A DNA stretch of 64,000 nucleotides from Ollibium composti (GTDB lineage Bacteria; Pseudomonadota; Alphaproteobacteria; Rhizobiales; Rhizobiaceae). The DNA is taken from contig NZ_SSNY01000010.1 in NCBI RefSeq assembly GCF_004801285.1, positions 1-64,000 of the forward strand, read 5' to 3'. Every line of letters starts with the position of its first letter. Position 1 is the first letter of the stretch. The notes under the pieces are model-generated. The model did not search any database, was not told the origin of the DNA, and worked only from the letters and a program-made list of their open reading frames with translations. Of this stretch, positions 9,409-18,797 are shown in pieces. A program made the position numbers and the translations under genes.

Positions 9409-10098
9409 TCAGCGCGGAATGTCGGAGATCGAAGTCTGCGAGCCTGCCGGTTCGGTCGGCGCCGGCTTCTTCTTGACGACCTGCACCTTCTTGCGGCGCG
9501 GTTTCGGCTTGTCTGCGTTGGCGACCGCCTTGGCGGGGCCTTCGTCGTAGCCGGCGAAGATCTGGTAGGTTCTCGCCGTCGGGTCGGGAACCACGATGCT
9601 GGCGTCGTTGAAGACGAACTGCGTGGCCGCCGACAGGTCGGACACCTGAACCGGATACTGATGCAGCTTGGAATAGAGCACGTCCGTGCCGTTCAGCACG
9701 ACGATGCGGATCGGCATGGTCACGGTTCCGGGCTTTGCCAGCGGACCCGGCACGACCTTTCCGGCCACCGCGACGTTGAGGGTCAGGGAACCGTTAGCGC
9801 GGCTGCAATCGCGGGTCACGTCGCTGATCGACGCCTGGTAGACGATTTTCGTCTGGTCGCCCTGCCCGCCCCTGGCGTAGGTGTCGAAATAGGCGGTGCC
9901 GTCGCGCAACGTGACCTTGGGGCAATAGGCCTGCAAAGAGCTTGCCGTCACCTTCGGCGCGGGCGGGGTATCCTGTTTCTGGCTTGCGAGGTTCAAAACG
10001 CCGCTGCTGTCGCTCGACTGGCAACCGGCGACGGCGAACATAAAGCCGACCAGCGCGACACCGGCCAAAAAGCGACCGTTGAACGAACGAAACACCAT
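9409..10098 (-). CDS. Putative lipoprotein with Lys/Pro-rich tail (229 aa)
   Basis: The start at 10098 gives a lipoprotein signal peptide: a positive start, a hydrophobic run GVALVGFMF, and the lipobox VAGC at about residues 22-25. The mature part (to about 190) looks like a soluble beta-rich domain with CPKVTLRDGTAYF and YDEGPA. The last 40 residues are rich in Lys and Pro (PKPRRKKVQVVKKK), a tail that could touch peptidoglycan or the outer membrane. I do not recognise a characterised family. Upstream in-frame codons to 10209 lie in the intergenic region and are rejected because they precede a perfect signal sequence. Confidence 0.75.
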   Translation of the reverse strand: MVFRSFNGRFLAGVALVGFMFAVAGCQSSDSSGVLNLASQKQDTPPAPKVTASSLQAYCPKVTLRDGTAYFDTYARGGQGDQTKIVYQASISDVTRDCSRANGSLTLNVAVAGKVVPGPLAKPGTVTMPIRIVVLNGTDVLYSKLHQYPVQVSDLSAATQFVFNDASIVVPDPTARTYQIFAGYDEGPAKAVANADKPKPRRKKVQVVKKKPAPTEPAGSQTSISDIPR

Positions 10099-10226
10099 CG
10101 ATAGCCCTTCCCTCTGGCAAAGCCGGTGTCCTATAGCAACCCGGCGGCAAAAATGCGACTGACGACGCGAACAAATCCCCCGTTGCGTGCCGCGCAACGG
10201 TCGGGACATCAGGCAGGCGGTTGACG

Positions 10227-11624
10227 ATGCGCTACGTGAGCACCCGCGGGGAAGCCCCCGTGCTTGGATTCTCCGATGCGGTGCTGGCAGGGCTGGCGCG
10301 CGACGGCGGCCTCTACGTCCCCGAGGAATGGCCGCATTTTTCGGCCGCCGACCTCCGCGCCATGCGCGGCCTGGCCTATCCCGACCTCGCCGTCCGCCTG
10401 CTGACGCCTTTTCTCGGCGGCGAGATCGCAGCGCCGGTGTTCGACAAGATGGTGCGCGAGGCCTACGCCACCTTCCGCCATGACGCGGTATGCCCGCTCG
10501 TCCAGATCGGCCCCGGCACCTTCGTACTCGAACTGTTCCACGGCCCGACGCTCGCCTTCAAGGACGTCGCCATGCAGCTTCTGGCGCGGCTGATGGACCA
10601 TGTGCTCGCCGAACAGGGACGGCGCGCAACCATCGTCGGCGCCACGTCGGGCGATACCGGGGGCGCAGCGATCGAGGCCTTCGCCGGGCGCGAACGGACC
10701 GACATATTCATCCTGTTCCCGCACGGACGCGTCTCGCCGGTGCAGCAGCGCCAGATGACGACGTCGAACGCCGCCAATGTCCATGCGCTGGCCGTCGAGG
10801 GCAACTTCGACGACTGCCAGGGCCTTGTGAAGGACATGTTCAACAACCATGCCTTCCGCGACCGGGTGGCGCTTTCGGGCGTCAACTCGATCAACTGGGC
10901 ACGCATCATGGCCCAGATCGTCTATTATTTCTCCTCCGCGCTGTCGCTCGGCGCCCCCGACCGGCCGGTGTCCTTCACCGTGCCGACCGGCAATTTCGGC
11001 GACATCTTCGCCGGCTACGCGGCCAAGAAGATGGGCCTGCCGATCGAGCGGCTGGTCATCGCCACCAACGACAACGACATCCTGGCGCGCACGCTGGCAA
11101 GCGGCGAATACAGGACCAGGGGCGTGGTGGCGACCACCTCGCCGTCTATGGACATCCAGGTCTCCTCCAATTTCGAGCGGCTGCTGTTCGAAGCGTCCGG
11201 CCGCGACGCCGGCACGGTGCGCCGCTATATGGGTTCATTGAAGCAGTCCGGCGCCTTCACGCTCGATGCGAAGGACCTGTCGCGCGTCCGCGCCGAGTTC
11301 GATGCCGGCCGCGCCGACACGAAGGAAACGGCTGCCACGATCGGCGCCACGCTTTCGCGCAGCGGCTATCTGCTCGACCCGCACACCGCCACGGCCGTGC
11401 ATGTTGCCGCCACCCGCCCATCCGGCCCCGTGCCGATGATCGTGCTCGCGACGGCGCACCCGGCCAAATTCCCCGCCGCCGTCGAAGCGGCGAGCGGCAT
11501 CGCGCCCGCCCTGCCCGCCTGGCTGTCCGGACTAATGAGCCAAGAGGAGCACTACGCGGTACTTCCATCGGAGATAAAAATGGTGGAAGATTACGTGAGC
11601 CGTCACACAAAGGCGGTGCGTTAG
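10227..11624 (+). CDS. thrC: Threonine synthase
   Basis: ThrC converts O-phosphohomoserine to threonine with PLP. The protein has 465 residues from the ATG at 10227 (a TTG lies two codons earlier). It is the long form of the family: MRYVSTRG, GGLYVPEEWP, the PLP-lysine motif LAFKDVAMQ with K112, the phosphate-binding GATSGDTGGAA and SVNSINWARI-like GVNSINWARI, and FTVPTGNFGDIFAGY. All are intact. AGGCAGG precedes the start. The M16 peptidase gene begins 14 bases after the stop. The partner homoserine kinase thrB lies 8 kb away at 19343. Confidence 0.95.
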   Translation: MRYVSTRGEAPVLGFSDAVLAGLARDGGLYVPEEWPHFSAADLRAMRGLAYPDLAVRLLTPFLGGEIAAPVFDKMVREAYATFRHDAVCPLVQIGPGTFVLELFHGPTLAFKDVAMQLLARLMDHVLAEQGRRATIVGATSGDTGGAAIEAFAGRERTDIFILFPHGRVSPVQQRQMTTSNAANVHALAVEGNFDDCQGLVKDMFNNHAFRDRVALSGVNSINWARIMAQIVYYFSSALSLGAPDRPVSFTVPTGNFGDIFAGYAAKKMGLPIERLVIATNDNDILARTLASGEYRTRGVVATTSPSMDIQVSSNFERLLFEASGRDAGTVRRYMGSLKQSGAFTLDAKDLSRVRAEFDAGRADTKETAATIGATLSRSGYLLDPHTATAVHVAATRPSGPVPMIVLATAHPAKFPAAVEAASGIAPALPAWLSGLMSQEEHYAVLPSEIKMVEDYVSRHTKAVR

Positions 11625-11638
11625 GGAGTTTCCGTTAC

Positions 11639-12931
11639 ATGGGTGTTGAGGTAAGCCGTCTGTCGAACGGCCTGACAGTCGCCACCGAAACCCTTCCAAG
11701 CATCGAATCCGTCGCCCTCGGCGCCTGGGTCAAGTCCGGCGCCCGCAACGAACGCGACGACGAGCACGGGATGGCTCATCTTCTCGAGCACATGGCGTTC
11801 AAGGGAACGAAGCGCCGCAGTGCCTTCCAGATCGCCTCCGAGATCGAGAATGTGGGCGGCGAGATCAATGCCGCCACCAGCGTCGAGACGACTTCGTTCT
11901 ATGCGCGCGTTCTATCCAACGACGTGCCGCTGGCGGTCGACATCCTGTCCGACATCCTGCAGGAGTCCGAATTCGATCCCGACGAACTCGACCGCGAGCA
12001 GAACGTCATCCTGCAGGAGATCGGCGCCGCGCACGACACCCCCGACGACATCGTCTTCGACCGGTTCACGGAAACGGCCTTCCGTCACCAGACCCTCGGT
12101 CGTTCGATCCTCGGCACGCCGGAAACGGTCAAATCCTTCACCTCCAAGCAGCTTCACGACTTCATGGAGCGCCAGTACGGCGCCGAACGCATGGTGGTGG
12201 TTGCCGCCGGCGACATTCGCCACGACGACTTCGTGCGCGAGGTGGAAAAGCGGCTGGGCGGCTTCCGCACCAAGGCCGACGCCACGGCACCGCAATATGC
12301 GCAATATGTCGGCGGCGACTTTCGCGAGAACCGCGACCTGATGGATGCGCAGATCGTGCTCGGCTTCGAAGGCCGCGCCTATCATGTGCGCGACTTCTAC
12401 GCGAGCCAGGTCCTGTCGATGATCCTCGGCGGCGGCATGTCGTCCCGCCTGTTCCAGGAAGTGCGCGAAAAGCGCGGCCTGTGCTACTCGGTCTATGCCT
12501 TCCACTGGGGCTTTTCCGACACCGGCATCTTTGGTGTTCATGCCGCCACCGGCCAGGCCGATCTCGCCGATCTGGTGCCCGTCATCATCCGCGAACTGGC
12601 TCGGGCCGGACAGGATATCCAGCAGGACGAACTCGACCGCGCCCGCGCGCAATACCGCGCCGGCCTCATCATGTCGGGCGAAAGCCCGGCCAGCCGCGCC
12701 TCGCAGATCGCCCGCCAGCTTCTGCTGTTCGGCCGGCCGATCCCGAAGGAAGAGCTTATGGAACGCCTGTCGGCGCTGACGACCGACCGGCTGACCGACC
12801 TTTCCTCACGCCTGTTCTCGACCAAGCCGACTCTGACGGCTGTCGGACCGGTGGGCGCGCTGGTTCCGTACGAGGCGGTTCTCGATGCCCTGCCCGGCAC
12901 CGAGCCTGCCGCGCGCAGGCTCGCCGTCTGA
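11639..12931 (+). CDS. M16 family zinc metallopeptidase (mitochondrial processing peptidase-like)
   Basis: A 430-residue pitrilysin-family peptidase. The inverted zinc motif HLLEHMAFKG is at residues 47-56 (HxxEH), with the distal Glu in ILQEIGAAHD about 75 residues later, so the active site is complete. The C-terminal domain has the glycine-rich GGGMSSRLFQEVREKRGL region. This PqqL/YmxG-like subgroup is the closest bacterial relative of mitochondrial processing peptidase beta. No signal peptide is visible, so it should be cytoplasmic. Downstream of thrC by 14 bases and upstream of a GNAT by 15, it belongs to one rightward operon. The substrate is unknown. Confidence 0.9.
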   Translation: MGVEVSRLSNGLTVATETLPSIESVALGAWVKSGARNERDDEHGMAHLLEHMAFKGTKRRSAFQIASEIENVGGEINAATSVETTSFYARVLSNDVPLAVDILSDILQESEFDPDELDREQNVILQEIGAAHDTPDDIVFDRFTETAFRHQTLGRSILGTPETVKSFTSKQLHDFMERQYGAERMVVVAAGDIRHDDFVREVEKRLGGFRTKADATAPQYAQYVGGDFRENRDLMDAQIVLGFEGRAYHVRDFYASQVLSMILGGGMSSRLFQEVREKRGLCYSVYAFHWGFSDTGIFGVHAATGQADLADLVPVIIRELARAGQDIQQDELDRARAQYRAGLIMSGESPASRASQIARQLLLFGRPIPKEELMERLSALTTDRLTDLSSRLFSTKPTLTAVGPVGALVPYEAVLDALPGTEPAARRLAV

Positions 12932-12946
12932 TTCAGCGGCGAGCCG

Positions 12947-13543
12947 ATGTTCGCCCTCCCTTTCCTTCGCCGTGACCTGCCGGCGCTGAAAGGCGAGAAG
13001 GTGTTGCTGCGCCTGCCGCTGACCGGCGACTACAACGAATGGGCCAAGCTGCGCGGCGAAAGCCGCAGCTTCCTGGAACGCTGGGAGCCACGCTGGACGC
13101 CCGACGAACTCGATCGTTCGGCATGGCGCCACCGCATCGGCCGCTACCGCGAAGACCATGCACAGGGCACGGCGATCGCTTTCTTCATCGTCGAGAAGGA
13201 ACACGGCCGGCTGGCCGGCGGCATCACCATCGGCAACATCCGCCACGGCGTCGCTCAGAGCGGCCATCTCGGCTACTGGATGGGGGAGCGCTATGCCGGG
13301 CGCGGACTGATGACCGACGCCGTCAACGTGCTCACCCGCTTCGCTTTCGATACGCTGCGGTTGCACCGGATCGAGGCTGCCTGTATCCCTGACAATCAGC
13401 GCTCGATCCGCGTGCTTGAAAAAGCCGGATTCACGCGCGAAGGACTTCTGCGATCCTACCTCAGGATCAACGGCATCTGGCAGGACCACTATCTCTATGC
13501 CCGGATCGAGGACGATCCTGCAGGCAATCGAACGAAGGGCTGA
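12947..13543 (+). CDS. GNAT acetyltransferase, RimJ/RimL-like
   Basis: A 198-residue GNAT protein. LGYWMGERYAGRGLMTDAVN carries the acetyl-CoA pyrophosphate loop (about residues 105-123). The C-terminal NQRSIRVLEKAGFTREGLLRSYL-type block (seen in parts as RSIRVLEKAGF and GLLRSYLRING) is characteristic of RimJ-type N-terminal or ribosomal-protein acetyltransferases. It sits 15 bases after the M16 peptidase and just before the EAL protein gene, in the same direction. RimJ itself cannot be claimed without a comparison. Confidence 0.85.
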   Translation: MFALPFLRRDLPALKGEKVLLRLPLTGDYNEWAKLRGESRSFLERWEPRWTPDELDRSAWRHRIGRYREDHAQGTAIAFFIVEKEHGRLAGGITIGNIRHGVAQSGHLGYWMGERYAGRGLMTDAVNVLTRFAFDTLRLHRIEAACIPDNQRSIRVLEKAGFTREGLLRSYLRINGIWQDHYLYARIEDDPAGNRTKG

Positions 13544-13558
13544 TTTTTGAGGATTTCG

Positions 13559-16444
13559 ATGCGATTTCAGGCGCTGATCGCATTCGTCGTCGCGACGGTG
13601 ACGATGCTGTGCGCCATGGCCCCCGCCCTCGCCATCGAGCCGATCAAGATCGCCCGCGACGACGTCGCGCTCGACCTGTCGCGCGCCGTCGAAATCTACC
13701 GCAACCAGGGCGACAATTTCCAGGTTTCCACCGCCCCCGGCGCCGACGGCATCGTGCGGCGCATCGAAGTGGAAGCCAACGACGCGCGCTCCACCGGCGA
13801 CTGGGCGGTGTTCGCGCTCTCCAACTCGACCGACCAGCAGCTCGACCGGCTGATCGTCGCGCCGCATTTCCGGTTGGTCAATTCGGGCATCTTCTGGCCC
13901 GATCTCGGCTCGACCCGCATCGCCGCCATCACGCCTTCCGAGGGCTTTGCGCTCGACCGCCAGACCAGTCCCGACGCCGACGTGTTCAGGGTGACGCTGA
14001 ACCCCGGCACGGTCGTCACCTTCATCGCCGAGCTTGCCTCGCCCAAGCTGCCGCAGGTCTATCTGTGGGAACCGGAAGCCTACAAGGACTCGGTCAACTC
14101 CTACACGCTCTATCGCGGCATCGTCATCGGCATCGCCGGCCTGCTTGCGCTGTTCATGACCATCCTGTTCGTGGTCAAGGGAACGTCGATGTTTCCCGCC
14201 ACGGCGGCACTCGCCTGGGCGGTTCTTGCCTATATCTGCGTCGATTTCGGCTTCCTCAACAAGATCATAGAAGTCTCTCCCGGCAACGAGCAGATGTGGC
14301 GGGCAGGAACGGAGGTGGCGCTGGCGGCGACCCTTGTGGTGTTCCTTTTCGCCTATCTGAACCTCAACCGCTGGCACGGTCATTTCAGCTACGGCGCACT
14401 GGTGTGGATTTTCGGCCTCGCCCTGATCGCGGGCGTCGCCATCATCGATCCGCCGATCGCCGCCGGCATCGCCCGCATCTCCTTCGCGGCGACGGCACTG
14501 ACCGGGCTTGGCCTCATCGTCATGCTCGGCATACGCGGCTACGACCGCGCCATCATGCTGATTCCCAGTTGGGTGATGGTGCTCTTGTGGCTCGTCGGCT
14601 CGTGGATGGCGATCACCGGCATGCTCGACAACGACATCGCGCAGCCGGCGCTTGGCGGCGGGCTGATCCTGATCACGCTGCTGATCGGCTTCACCGTCAT
14701 CCAGCACGCCTTTGCCGGCGGCGCGCTCTATCAGGGCCTGTTCTCCGACCTTGAGCGGCAGGCGCTCGCCGTCGCCGGCTCCGGCGACACGGTGTGGGAC
14801 TGGGACGTACTGCGCGATCGCGTCGTCACGCGGCCCGACATTTCCCTGCAGCTCGGGCTCGCGCCCAACAGCCTCGGCGGGGCGGCGCGCAACTGGCTGC
14901 CGGTGCTGCATGCCGACGACCGCGATCCTTTCCGCACGACGCTCGATGTCGTGCTGGAGCACCGGCGCGGCCGGGTGGCGCAGAATTTCCGCCTGCGCGG
15001 CGCGGACGGCCACTACCACTGGTTCTCGCTACGCGCCCGGCCGGTGATCGGCTCGGACGGCGAGGTGATCCGCTGCGTCGGCACGCTGGTCGACGTCACC
15101 GAGCAGAAGAAGGCCGAGGAACGGCTGCTGCACGACGCCGTGCACGACAACCTGACCGGCCTGCCGAACCGCGAACTGTTCATGAACCGGCTGGAGGCGA
15201 TCATCTCCATCGCCCGCACCGAGGAGAAGGTGCGCCCGACCGTCTTCGTCATCGACATCGACCGCTTCAAGCAGGTCAATGACGGGCTGGGCATCTCGGC
15301 CGGCGACACCATCCTGCTCACCGTGGCGCGCCGCCTGCACCGGCTGCTCAAGCCGAAGGATTCCCTGTCGCGCTTCGCCGGCGACCAGTTCGCGCTGATG
15401 CTGTTGTCGGATCAGGACCCTGCCCGCATCGCGGCGATGGCCGACGCCATCAAGCACGCCATCAGTTCGCCGATCACCTTCGCCAAGCGCGAGATCGTGC
15501 TGACGGCCTCGATCGGCCTCATCACCTGGACCACCGAGCAGGCGTCGGCGGAAGATCTGGTCAAGGACGCCGAGCTTGCCATGCATCAGGCCAAACGCTT
15601 CGGCGGCGACCGCATCGAGCCGTTCCGCCCCGCCTTCCGCACCGTCGGCACCGACCGGCTGCAATTCGAATCCGACCTGCGGCGCGCCATCGAGCGGCGC
15701 GAATTCACCCTCGCCTACCAGCCCATCGTGCGACTGGAGGACAACAGCATCGCCGGCTTCGAGGCGCTGCTGCGCTGGGATCATCCACGCCGCGGCATGA
15801 TCCCGCCGGCGGACTTCATCCCGGTGGCGGAAAGCTGCGGGCTGATCGTCCAGCTCGGCCTGTTCGCCATGCAGAAGGCGGCGGACGACCTGGCGCTATG
15901 GCAGAAGCAGTTCGGCGACACGCCGCTGTCGGTCTCGGTCAACCTGTCCAGCCGCCAACTCATCCGCCGCGATCTGGTCAGCGACGTCCGCTCGGTCATC
16001 GCCCGTTCCAACATCAAGCCGCGCTGTCTCAGGCTCGAACTCACCGAATCGCTGGTGATGGACAATCCCGAACAGGCCGCGCATGTGCTCACCAAGCTCA
16101 AGAAACTCGGCATCGGCCTGTCGCTCGACGACTTCGGCACCGGCTATTCGTCGCTGTCCTATCTGACGCGCTTCCCCTTCGACACGATCAAGATCGACAA
16201 GAGTTTCGTCGACGACGCAACGCCGAAGCGCTCGGTACTCATCCGTTCCATGGTCAACATGGCCCATGAACTCGGGCTCTCGGTCGTGGCAGAAGGCATA
16301 TCGGACCAGAGCGACGCGCTGGAGCTCAGGCAAATGGGCTGCGAATATGTGCAGAGCTTCATGTTCGGCCCGCCGGTCGCCGGCGAACAGGTCCCCAGGC
16401 TGCTGAAAGAGCAGATCGCCGCCTCGCAGCCAGCGCGCGCCTGA
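13559..16444 (+). CDS. Membrane-bound PAS-GGDEF-EAL protein, probable c-di-GMP phosphodiesterase
   Basis: A 961-residue protein. It has a signal peptide (about 1-25), a periplasmic 7TMR-DISM-like domain (to about 180), a cluster of hydrophobic helices (about 185-400, including GIVIGIAGLLALFMTI), a PAS domain (about 405-525), then GGDEF (525-690) and EAL (700-955). The GGDEF active site reads RFAGDQF, not GGDEF/GGEEF, so cyclase activity is unlikely. The EAL domain keeps FEALLRWDHP, the LDDFGTGYSSL loop and DTIKIDKSFV, so c-di-GMP hydrolysis is likely. ATG at 13559 is chosen over TTG at 13547 because it begins the signal peptide. Confidence 0.9.
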   Translation: MRFQALIAFVVATVTMLCAMAPALAIEPIKIARDDVALDLSRAVEIYRNQGDNFQVSTAPGADGIVRRIEVEANDARSTGDWAVFALSNSTDQQLDRLIVAPHFRLVNSGIFWPDLGSTRIAAITPSEGFALDRQTSPDADVFRVTLNPGTVVTFIAELASPKLPQVYLWEPEAYKDSVNSYTLYRGIVIGIAGLLALFMTILFVVKGTSMFPATAALAWAVLAYICVDFGFLNKIIEVSPGNEQMWRAGTEVALAATLVVFLFAYLNLNRWHGHFSYGALVWIFGLALIAGVAIIDPPIAAGIARISFAATALTGLGLIVMLGIRGYDRAIMLIPSWVMVLLWLVGSWMAITGMLDNDIAQPALGGGLILITLLIGFTVIQHAFAGGALYQGLFSDLERQALAVAGSGDTVWDWDVLRDRVVTRPDISLQLGLAPNSLGGAARNWLPVLHADDRDPFRTTLDVVLEHRRGRVAQNFRLRGADGHYHWFSLRARPVIGSDGEVIRCVGTLVDVTEQKKAEERLLHDAVHDNLTGLPNRELFMNRLEAIISIARTEEKVRPTVFVIDIDRFKQVNDGLGISAGDTILLTVARRLHRLLKPKDSLSRFAGDQFALMLLSDQDPARIAAMADAIKHAISSPITFAKREIVLTASIGLITWTTEQASAEDLVKDAELAMHQAKRFGGDRIEPFRPAFRTVGTDRLQFESDLRRAIERREFTLAYQPIVRLEDNSIAGFEALLRWDHPRRGMIPPADFIPVAESCGLIVQLGLFAMQKAADDLALWQKQFGDTPLSVSVNLSSRQLIRRDLVSDVRSVIARSNIKPRCLRLELTESLVMDNPEQAAHVLTKLKKLGIGLSLDDFGTGYSSLSYLTRFPFDTIKIDKSFVDDATPKRSVLIRSMVNMAHELGLSVVAEGISDQSDALELRQMGCEYVQSFMFGPPVAGEQVPRLLKEQIAASQPARA

Positions 16445-16470
16445 TCCGCTTCGCTTGCTCTCAGGCCGTG

Positions 16471-17079
16471 TCAGGCGTGTCCGGCCGCGGCGCTCAGGCG
16501 CGTGGGATCGACGCCGATGGAGGCGAGGATCCTCTCATATTTGCGCTCGATGTCGGCATCAAACAACAGGTCGGGATCGGCAGGACAGGTCAGCCAGCCG
16601 TTCTCGGCGATCTCGCCTTCCAACTGTCCCGCCCCCCAGCCGGCATAGCCGAGCGCCATCAACGCCTGGCGCGGACCGCGGCCGGTGGAAATCGCCCGCA
16701 GGATATCGACGGTAGCGGTGAGGCAGACATCCGGCGAGACAGGCAGGGAGGATTCGACCCGGTAGTCGCCCGAATGCAGGACGAAACCGCGCGAGCGGTC
16801 GACCGGGCCGCCGTTGCGCACGACGAAATCGCGCGCCTGCCGGGGCAGACGGATCACTTCCTGCTCGCTCATGATGCCGAGCTGCACCAGAAGGTCGGGA
16901 AACAGCATCTGCTGCGTCTGGTTGATGATCAGGCCCATCGCTCCTTCGTCGGAATGGGCGCAGACGTAGATCACCGAACGCGCGAACCGCTCGTCCTTCA
17001 TGCCCGGCATGGCAATCAGGAACTGGTCATCCAGAAAACCGCGCTCGGCGGCGTCCTTCTTTTGACGCAGTAGGTCCAT
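16471..17079 (-). CDS. YqgE/AlgH family protein (DUF179)
   Basis: A 202-residue member of the UPF0301 family. The fold-defining segments are [20 protein letters not shown] near residue 21, [24 protein letters not shown], and the C-terminal [20 protein letters not shown]. No enzymatic activity is established for the family, and the name AlgH comes from an alginate regulator in Pseudomonas. There is no signal peptide. It converges with the EAL gene across 26 bases. Confidence 0.9.
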   Translation of the reverse strand: MDLLRQKKDAAERGFLDDQFLIAMPGMKDERFARSVIYVCAHSDEGAMGLIINQTQQMLFPDLLVQLGIMSEQEVIRLPRQARDFVVRNGGPVDRSRGFVLHSGDYRVESSLPVSPDVCLTATVDILRAISTGRGPRQALMALGYAGWGAGQLEGEIAENGWLTCPADPDLLFDADIERKYERILASIGVDPTRLSAAAGHA

Positions 17080-17206
17080 GTCCGAAGCCTAACGCGTTTC
17101 CGGCATGCTTGAAAGGTGCCCTTTGGACGGATTTGAGACGGCGGGCGGTGCACGGGTCACGCAAATATGATGCCGCCGTGCTTGAGAAAGCGGTTGCCTC
17201 GTTGCG

Positions 17207-18034
17207 ATGAGCCGGTCAAATCAGCCCATGCAAGCCCACTTTCTTTTCTCCCTCGGAACGGTTGCAACCCTGCTGTCCAGCCTGCCGGCGGCCGCATCCT
17301 CCTCGGCCTGGTTCCAGTCGGAAGGCGGAAAGGTGCGGCTCGTCACCACCGGCGCGCCCGACGAGGCCGGCCGGCTGCAGGGCGCGCTGGAGATCGTGCT
17401 CAAGCCCGGCTGGAAGACCTACTGGCGCGACCCCGGCGACAGCGGCGTGCCGCCGCAACTGGACGTCGGCGCCAGCACCAACATCGCCGGCGCGGAGATG
17501 GCGTTTCCCGCGCCACAGCGCCATGACGACGGCTATGGACAGTGGTCCGGCTATGACCGGTCCGTCGCCTTTCCGGTCGTGTTCACCGTGGCGAAGCCGG
17601 GCAAGACGGCAACGATCGACGCCGATGTCTCGCTCGGCATGTGCGAGACGATCTGCATTCCGGTGCAGACGCAGCTGACCGTCGATCCGGCCGACGGCGC
17701 CGACGACGCGGCCGACGCCGAGGCCGTCAAGGCGGCGCTTGCAGCTCTGCCGGCCAAGGCGACGGCCGATTTCGGCATCACCGCCCTGCCCGGCGACCAC
17801 GAGACGCTGGAGGTCGAAGCACATGTTCCCGGCGACCCGGCGGCGGCCGATTTCTTCGTCGCGGGGGCCAACGACTATATGTTCGCCGCGCCGCGCCGCA
17901 GCGACGACAACGGCAAGGTCGTCTTTTCCGTACCGATCCTCGACCGCCCGACGACGACACCCACCGGCGCCGGACTGCACTACACGCTGACCGGCTCGAC
18001 CGGCGCGGTGGCAGGCGTGCTGCCGTATCCGTAA
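17207..18034 (+). CDS. Secreted DsbD-N-like protein (thiol:disulfide interchange domain)
   Basis: A 275-residue exported protein. The signal sequence spans about 8-32 (FLFSLGTVATLLSSLPAAA); a start at 17228 is also possible. The mature part resembles the N-terminal alpha domain of DsbD as found in many proteobacterial DsbD-like proteins: GGKVRLVTTG, LKPGWKTYWRDPGDSGVPP, and a cysteine pair in GMCETICIPV (CxxxC) that would act in periplasmic thiol exchange. The DsbD transmembrane and thioredoxin domains are missing. It is followed by a peroxiredoxin gene 74 bases later, suggesting a shared redox role. Confidence 0.82.
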   Translation: MSRSNQPMQAHFLFSLGTVATLLSSLPAAASSSAWFQSEGGKVRLVTTGAPDEAGRLQGALEIVLKPGWKTYWRDPGDSGVPPQLDVGASTNIAGAEMAFPAPQRHDDGYGQWSGYDRSVAFPVVFTVAKPGKTATIDADVSLGMCETICIPVQTQLTVDPADGADDAADAEAVKAALAALPAKATADFGITALPGDHETLEVEAHVPGDPAAADFFVAGANDYMFAAPRRSDDNGKVVFSVPILDRPTTTPTGAGLHYTLTGSTGAVAGVLPYP

Positions 18035-18108
18035 TCTCGACGCCATTGCGGGCGCGCCGAGAACCCGTTATCGCTTCCGTCGTCTAACAACGCCTGGATG
18101 AGAACACG

Positions 18109-18591
18109 ATGACCATTGCCGTCGGCGACACGCTGCCCCAAGCCACCTTCAAGACGATGACGTCGGATGGCTCGAAGGACATCACCGGGGCCGAGATTTT
18201 TTCCGGCAAGAAGGTGGTGCTGTTCGGAGTGCCGGGCGCCTTCACGCCGACCTGCTCCAACAACCATCTGCCGGGCTATCTGGAAAACCACGACGCGATC
18301 CTGGCGCGCGGCGTCGACACGATCGCGGTCGTCGCGGTCAACGACCAGCATGTCATGGGCGCTTGGGCGCGCTTCACCGGCGGCGAGGGCAAGATCCTCT
18401 ACCTCGCTGACGGCAACGGCGATTTCGTCAAGGCGGTTGGCCTCGATACCGATTTCTCCGCCAACGGCATGGGCCTGCGCTCCAAGCGCTTCTCGATGAT
18501 CGTCGACGACGGCAAGGTGGTTGCGCTCAACGTTGAGAGCAAGCCGGGCGTCAACGAATCGAGTGCGGCGCATATTCTCGAGCAGCTTTGA
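18109..18591 (+). CDS. Peroxiredoxin, Prx5 (AhpC/TSA, redoxin) family
   Basis: A 160-residue cytosolic thiol peroxidase that reduces peroxides. The peroxidatic cysteine is in PGAFTPTCSNNHLPGYL (about residues 43-59), the Prx5 signature. VVAVNDQHVMGAW and the late SKRFSMIVDDGKV are also typical. It has the usual length. Reductant is probably glutaredoxin or thioredoxin, as known for the family. It starts 74 bases after the DsbD-N-like gene. Confidence 0.93.
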   Translation: MTIAVGDTLPQATFKTMTSDGSKDITGAEIFSGKKVVLFGVPGAFTPTCSNNHLPGYLENHDAILARGVDTIAVVAVNDQHVMGAWARFTGGEGKILYLADGNGDFVKAVGLDTDFSANGMGLRSKRFSMIVDDGKVVALNVESKPGVNESSAAHILEQL

Positions 18592-18615
18592 GGGCGGGGC
18601 TTCGGTCAAACGCCG

Positions 18616-18787
18616 GCGCCGCCCCTCATCTGCCTGCCGGCATCCTCTCCCCGTAAACGGGGAGAGGCGCGCTTTCATGATGCTTTCGCCAATCGCCAAC
18701 GCTGGAAATGTAGTGATGAGGTCGCGGCCGTCCTTCCTCGCCCCGTTTACGGGGAGAGGATGCCGGCAGGCAGGTGAGGGGCGGCGC
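18616..18787. repeat. Long inverted-repeat element (RIME-like palindromic intergenic element)
   Basis: The left arm (18616-18666) and right arm (18737-18787) are near-perfect inverted copies of about 51 bases, each holding CTCTCCCCGT...ACGGGGAGAG and a GCCGGCAGGCAG block. A 70-base unique centre lies between them. Each arm has its own inner hairpin (CTCTCCCCGTAAACGGGGAG). It fills the space between the peroxiredoxin and rnhA genes. Its structure is like the interspersed palindromic elements known from rhizobial genomes; copy number cannot be seen from one window. Confidence 0.8.
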
Positions 18788-18797
18788 GGACGCTAGA

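Noticed and set aside
12806..15019. Very long open frame on the minus strand (737 codons)
   Set aside because: It runs antisense to the GNAT and EAL genes and is a GC-rich shadow with His/Arg/Asp-rich composition and no domain.
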